Shown here: one piece after another, positions 59,737-64,000 of the stretch | Layout: the number at the start of each line of letters is the position of its first letter | Position numbering within the stretch: the stretch's first letter is position 1 | Origin: Burkholderiales bacterium | GTDB taxonomy: Bacteria > Pseudomonadota > Gammaproteobacteria > Burkholderiales > Burkholderiaceae_C | Direction: 5' to 3' | DNA: 64,000 bases | NCBI GenBank assembly: GCA_947453625.1 | Contig: CANGHK010000007.1 | Location: 51,361 to 115,360, forward strand | The notes under the pieces: generated by a model | Databases searched by the model: none | What the model was told of the DNA's origin: nothing | What the model saw: the letters and a program-made list of their open reading frames with translations, nothing else | Program-made: the position numbers and the translations under genes

Positions 59737-60036
59737 ATGAAACTTGATGAATATGAAGAGGAAGTGCTCAAGGCCCTTGAGTCCGGAAAGTTGGTTCCAG
59801 TGGCAACCAAGGTGGAACTGGAACGGATGCGACAAGCAGCGCGCGCAACGGCGATCAAAGATCAGCGGATAAATATTCGCCTCTCCACCGGCGATCTTCG
59901 CGATATTCAAGCGAAGGCGCTGCGGGAGGGGTTGCCCTATCAGGCGCTGATTGCCAGCGTTCTGCATAAATATGTCACTGGCAGGCTTGCAGAGCCTGTC
60001 AATGGCGCTCAAGGCGCTTCCAAAAGCGACGCCTGA
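59737..60036 (+). CDS. CopG/ribbon-helix-helix-type antitoxin
   Basis: QRINIRLSTGDLRDIQAKALREGLPYQALIASVLHKYVTGRL. Confidence 0.82.
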   Translation: MKLDEYEEEVLKALESGKLVPVATKVELERMRQAARATAIKDQRINIRLSTGDLRDIQAKALREGLPYQALIASVLHKYVTGRLAEPVNGAQGASKSDA

Positions 60037-60365
60037 TCGGGTAGGGGCCTGGAGCGTCTGACTCCCGGCCCCTGCACCGCCCACCGGGAGGTGCCGCGGT
60101 GCGCGGCCCAAGCCAGTCGGTTCGCTCGCCGAAGCCAAGCCCATCCTGAATCCCATCGCCCTGCGCCTTGGAGGACCACCGGTTCTCGAGGACGCGAGCG
60201 CTGCGGCCTGGGTTGGTCAGCAGCGCTTGCCTGGCTGATCGATTCGACGGCGCGGGTGCAGCCCGACGCGATCCCTGGGCCTGCCGATCAGGCCTTGCTG
60301 GGCGCAGGCCTGCGCGCATCCTGACGCAGCCGGCCCGGCTGCTGCATTTTTTTGATGCAAGGGCT

Positions 60366-60447
60366 GGAAATCCCAAGCCTGACAAGGGCTTGCAGCGCCT
60401 GCCAGCAGGCATCGAACAGGGTTGTCCACAGAAACTGTGGAGGGATG
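60366..60447 (+). repeat. 82-bp dispersed repeat copy B
   Basis: 77/82 identity with copy A, same orientation, no gaps. Confidence 0.9.
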
Positions 60448-61061
60448 GCTTGGCGCCACACCCGATCGGAAACTCATTTCCGGTATCTTGCTGATCAAAT
60501 CATCGTTTTCTCTCTACGCAGCGCGCATACTGCATGAACTGATCGAACAACAGCGAGGGACGGATGCGCTACTTGAGACGGTTGAGCATGGCCTGGGTGG
60601 TCGCTGCGGGATCGGTGTTGGCTGGACTGGCTGTGGATGACATAACGGCCACGGTCGTCAGGACTGTGCGGTGCCCTCGCGACGGTGGCAACCGCAGGCG
60701 CATGGCAGCGATGCGATGCGCAGCCCAGAATCTGGCGCAGGTTTCGGCGGGGCGTTTTCATGTCCAGGCTGAACCGATTGGATCACCGAAAAGTAGCCAT
60801 ATGCATTCTCGAAATTTATCTATATAAATATGCATTTATATATACTCTCACTGAGTCGGGTACCAGTCACCAACGCCATCCGCTTCGTGCCGGTACGCGC
60901 CAAGCCTCGTCCGGGCCTTCACGTCAAACCTCATCTTCACTGTGCATTCAAGGCTGGTCGGTTAAGCACGGTGGATTAAGAGTGTTTCCCAGCCCGATCT
61001 TCGTCGGCAATTATCGGGCTAATTCAGTGGCGATGAAATTGCAAGCTTTACAACGGCACAA

Positions 61062-63263
61062 ATGACCAAACATCTATTTCCTATAGTGCTTCTGTTGCTG
61101 TCCTCACTCGCCGGCGCGCAGGATCCCGTAACCCCAAGAGCAGCCAATCCTCTAGGTTTCCTTATCAATATTTTTTCGCCTAAACCGGCCGCATTGGCTA
61201 AGCTACTAGATGAGAAGAAGTTGGCTGATGCCGACGCATACTTGGCCACAGAGCGAAAATACTTTTTAGTTGACAACAAGGCTGAGCAGATTGAATTATT
61301 GCGTCGTGCGAGCTCAGCCTTTAATGCTATGTATGAGCCTGAATTTGAGCGCGCACTTTCGGATCTCGCAAATGTCACGCTTGCTCCTTCGGATGGTTGG
61401 CGGCGCCAGAAGGGGATAATCCGAACTGCTGAAGCGTTGATCAGCGACTACAACGCCCTGCAGATATCGTCTATTCCGGAGTTTCGTTCCAAGAGAATTT
61501 TGGACTTTGAAGCAGCTATAAACGCAAAAAAGTTTAGTATCGTTCTGGCAGCCGCCACCGAATTCTCAACGTTCGACCACACCAAGGATTTAGATTTTTT
61601 CGCGGAATACCCTGTATCTTTGGCTGAGGATTTCTTGACCGCAAATACGACCGCGCTCCAATCGTACATTTCATCGCTATCGACTGATTACGTAATACAA
61701 CTCAAAAATAAATATGGCGGCAGAGATCAGAGTGGCATTAAATTCAATGATGCCTTGTTGACCCGATTCCTTCAGTTAAGTCTTCCGGAAGGCCCGAGCT
61801 CAAGCTCAATGGTCAATCTAGTTTCGACAATTAAAAGGGCTAGGGCAGCAGGGTTTATCGTTTCCCGACTGCCTGATTCACAGGTGGCATTTGTCGAAGC
61901 TAATAGCAAGTCTTTGCTGGCAGAAGGACAAATTGAATTCCCCACTGTTGTCGCGATGGATTTACCTTTTGAGTCGAAAAAAATCGAACTAGATTCATTT
62001 TTTGACTTCACGGCCGATAAAAGCGCTAAATACATTGTGGTCTTAGATGTTGCCGTAGCCAAGGCGACACGCAAGGTAATCGCAAAAACCGATTCATCGT
62101 CGCGATTCATTTCTGGCAGACATAGCGAGCCAAATCCCCAGTATGAAGATGCACGAAGCAGGGTATACCAAGCGCAAAATGAATTGGCGCGAATGAATTC
62201 GCAGCAAACCGCAGGGCTTGCTGCTGCGATTTTGCAAGGCATTGCGCAAGGCATTGCCACCAACAATCTCAACATGGCTCGTCAAGCACTGAGTAATACG
62301 CCAATGATGCTGCAAGTGGACGATTTTCAAAGCTATAATTATAGCTACTCTGAAGTTCGCGCTGCACGTTACGTGACTGCTAATTACATCGTGATTGACA
62401 AAAGCGGCAATAGGTACTTCAAGGGTACGGTTGATGTTTCAGACAACAAATCATTTCAGGTTGCCTATAATATTCATGACAAAGACCCGGAAGGAAGTTC
62501 AATTTCTTCGCGGTACGCCAGCGAAGGAGATATAGCAAACTATGAAAAGTCACCAATGCCGTTGCCTGTTTCTCTCTTGATTGAGGACTACCTAAAACAC
62601 GAAGTAGAAAGCAAACAGCTGGTTAATATGGTTGCGCTACGTGAAGAAATGCTTGCCGACAAAAATAAGGCTTTGGCTGCATACAAGAGTACTCAATACG
62701 CCGCCACTCCTGTGAATGACGCTCGGTTCCAGTCCGTAGTCGTTGTGAGCAATCCCAAGGGTGCAATCGGAGCTGGTTTCTTCGTCACTCCTGATTTAGT
62801 GTTGACGAATTTTCATGTTATCGAAGGTTCGCAGTTTATCGAGATGAGACTTTTTAATGGACTTGAGACCTTCGGTAAGGTCGTAAAGACAGATGTGCGT
62901 CTAGACCTTGCTCTGATCAAGGTACAGACGCGAGGTGTTCCTGTGTCCTTTTATCAGGGCAATACGCTTGACCTTGGTGCGACGGTTGAAGCCATCGGAC
63001 ATCCCAAAGGACTGACGTTCACAATTACTCGGGGAATCGTAAGCGCGGTCAGGCGGCGTCCAAGTGTCTTCGGTGTAGGTGGTAAGGAGGTACTGTTCGT
63101 CCAGACAGACGCTGCTATCAACCCAGGCAACTCTGGAGGTCCACTCTTCATTGGTGAGAAACTCATTGGAGTCAACAACAACAAGATGGTCGCCGGAAGC
63201 GAGGGTCTTGGGTTCTCGATTCACTATTCCGAGGTAAGTGATTTTCTGAAAGAGTCCAACTGA
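61062..63263 (+). CDS. Secreted trypsin-like serine protease with large uncharacterised N-terminal region
   Basis: Signal peptide; C-terminal triad motifs TNFHVI, RLDLALIKV, NPGNSGGPL. Confidence 0.88.
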   Translation: MTKHLFPIVLLLLSSLAGAQDPVTPRAANPLGFLINIFSPKPAALAKLLDEKKLADADAYLATERKYFLVDNKAEQIELLRRASSAFNAMYEPEFERALSDLANVTLAPSDGWRRQKGIIRTAEALISDYNALQISSIPEFRSKRILDFEAAINAKKFSIVLAAATEFSTFDHTKDLDFFAEYPVSLAEDFLTANTTALQSYISSLSTDYVIQLKNKYGGRDQSGIKFNDALLTRFLQLSLPEGPSSSSMVNLVSTIKRARAAGFIVSRLPDSQVAFVEANSKSLLAEGQIEFPTVVAMDLPFESKKIELDSFFDFTADKSAKYIVVLDVAVAKATRKVIAKTDSSSRFISGRHSEPNPQYEDARSRVYQAQNELARMNSQQTAGLAAAILQGIAQGIATNNLNMARQALSNTPMMLQVDDFQSYNYSYSEVRAARYVTANYIVIDKSGNRYFKGTVDVSDNKSFQVAYNIHDKDPEGSSISSRYASEGDIANYEKSPMPLPVSLLIEDYLKHEVESKQLVNMVALREEMLADKNKALAAYKSTQYAATPVNDARFQSVVVVSNPKGAIGAGFFVTPDLVLTNFHVIEGSQFIEMRLFNGLETFGKVVKTDVRLDLALIKVQTRGVPVSFYQGNTLDLGATVEAIGHPKGLTFTITRGIVSAVRRRPSVFGVGGKEVLFVQTDAAINPGNSGGPLFIGEKLIGVNNNKMVAGSEGLGFSIHYSEVSDFLKESN

Positions 63264-63395
63264 AGGTGCCTCTACCCATACCTTGGGTGAATTGTATTAA
63301 TAATACCTCGCTTCTTGGTGGGCACTAAATAATTCTCTTGGGTTTTGCGCGATTATTTCGCAAGTAAAAATTTGTGAAGCACAAAATATAAATTT

Positions 63396-63866
63396 ATGAG
63401 ATTGGCTTTCATTGCATTACTTTGTATTCTGTCCGGAGCAGCAAATGCGCAATGGACATATAGAACAGTCGACGACAAAATGCGAAGCTCGAAGAAGAAT
63501 TTCGCGGAGCTGAACAGCGCCAATCAAGCTCAGTTATCATTCCCATATAAAGGCGGATCAACACTACAACTCATAGTATTCAAGAATTCGAAAGATGATG
63601 AGTTGGACGTTCTATTCTGGTTGAAGCGAGGCCAAATGCCTTGTCATGACCACTGCATGGTTTCCGCAAAGTTTGACAACGACGAGATAAGTGAGTGGCG
63701 ATCAAGCGGTCCAGCTGCAGGTCGAAGTGACGCCGTTTACATAAAGAATTCGGCAGAATTTCTAGAGCGACTTAGACTTTCTAAGAAGCTCACGGTTGAG
63801 GTTCAGATATATGACGGAGGCAATTTTCAATATCAATTTAAAACGGCTGGTCTTACTAACAAGTAA
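63396..63866 (+). CDS. Hypothetical secreted protein
   Basis: Signal peptide MRLAFIALLCILSGAANAQ; 156 aa in AT-rich segment. Confidence 0.7.
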   Translation: MRLAFIALLCILSGAANAQWTYRTVDDKMRSSKKNFAELNSANQAQLSFPYKGGSTLQLIVFKNSKDDELDVLFWLKRGQMPCHDHCMVSAKFDNDEISEWRSSGPAAGRSDAVYIKNSAEFLERLRLSKKLTVEVQIYDGGNFQYQFKTAGLTNK

Positions 63867-63911
63867 ATAAATTTGGTGCACTTTTGGTTTAATTGAAGTA
63901 TACTTTCTGGT

Positions 63912-64000
63912 ATGAACATCGAATCCTCTTCCAGACCCGTTTTTACATCACGCCGTATGGAGCAGCAATGGCAGCGGATGCAGGGCGTAAAATTGGTAAA
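63912..64000 (+). CDS. Possible start of a CDS running off the window
   Basis: ATG at 63912, open in frame to the end (MNIESSSRPVFTSRRMEQQWQRMQGVKLV...). Confidence 0.3.
   Translation, partial: MNIESSSRPVFTSRRMEQQWQRMQGVKLV

Noticed and set aside
60091-60827. Small ORFs between the CopG-like antitoxin and the protease
   Set aside because: Short, overlapping repeat copy B or each other, without signal, domain or convincing start context.

Overview
High-GC (probably Burkholderiales-type) chromosomal window. The left half is mainly transport and catabolism: a branched-chain amino-acid ABC system with a LivM-LivG fusion, SDR, cytochrome P450, 7TM-type hybrid histidine kinase, zwf, PAS histidine kinase, a NitT/TauT-type ABC system, N-formylglutamate amidohydrolase, a Dpp-type ABC operon, a TctC-like protein and a sulfatase. 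In the middle is an unusual minus-strand operon: a 1000-aa tubulin/FtsZ-like GTPase, a zinc-ribbon single-TM protein and a TAXI-type solute-binding protein. The last two share a C-terminal CS-x6-GLC-x tail. After it come a tandem glycine riboswitch with a DadA-like gene, an MFS transporter and a decayed M20D amidohydrolase. From 39.8 to 56.3 kb there is a metal-enzyme block: tungstate transport (tupBCA), a ferredoxin/AOR/FAD-reductase/MoaD cluster, then XdhC, form II CODH-like coxSLM, MoxR, CoxE, CoxG and a ModE-like regulator. The right end holds Fic, MYG1-like, YefM/YoeB, a toxin remnant with a CopG-like antitoxin, two copies of an 82-bp dispersed repeat, and an AT-rich segment with a secreted trypsin-like protease. 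Best candidates for new biology are the tubulin-like operon with its shared Cys tail and a stop-codon-anchored two-hairpin element at three loci. All calls come from reading the sequence and the supplied ORFs; no database searches were run.
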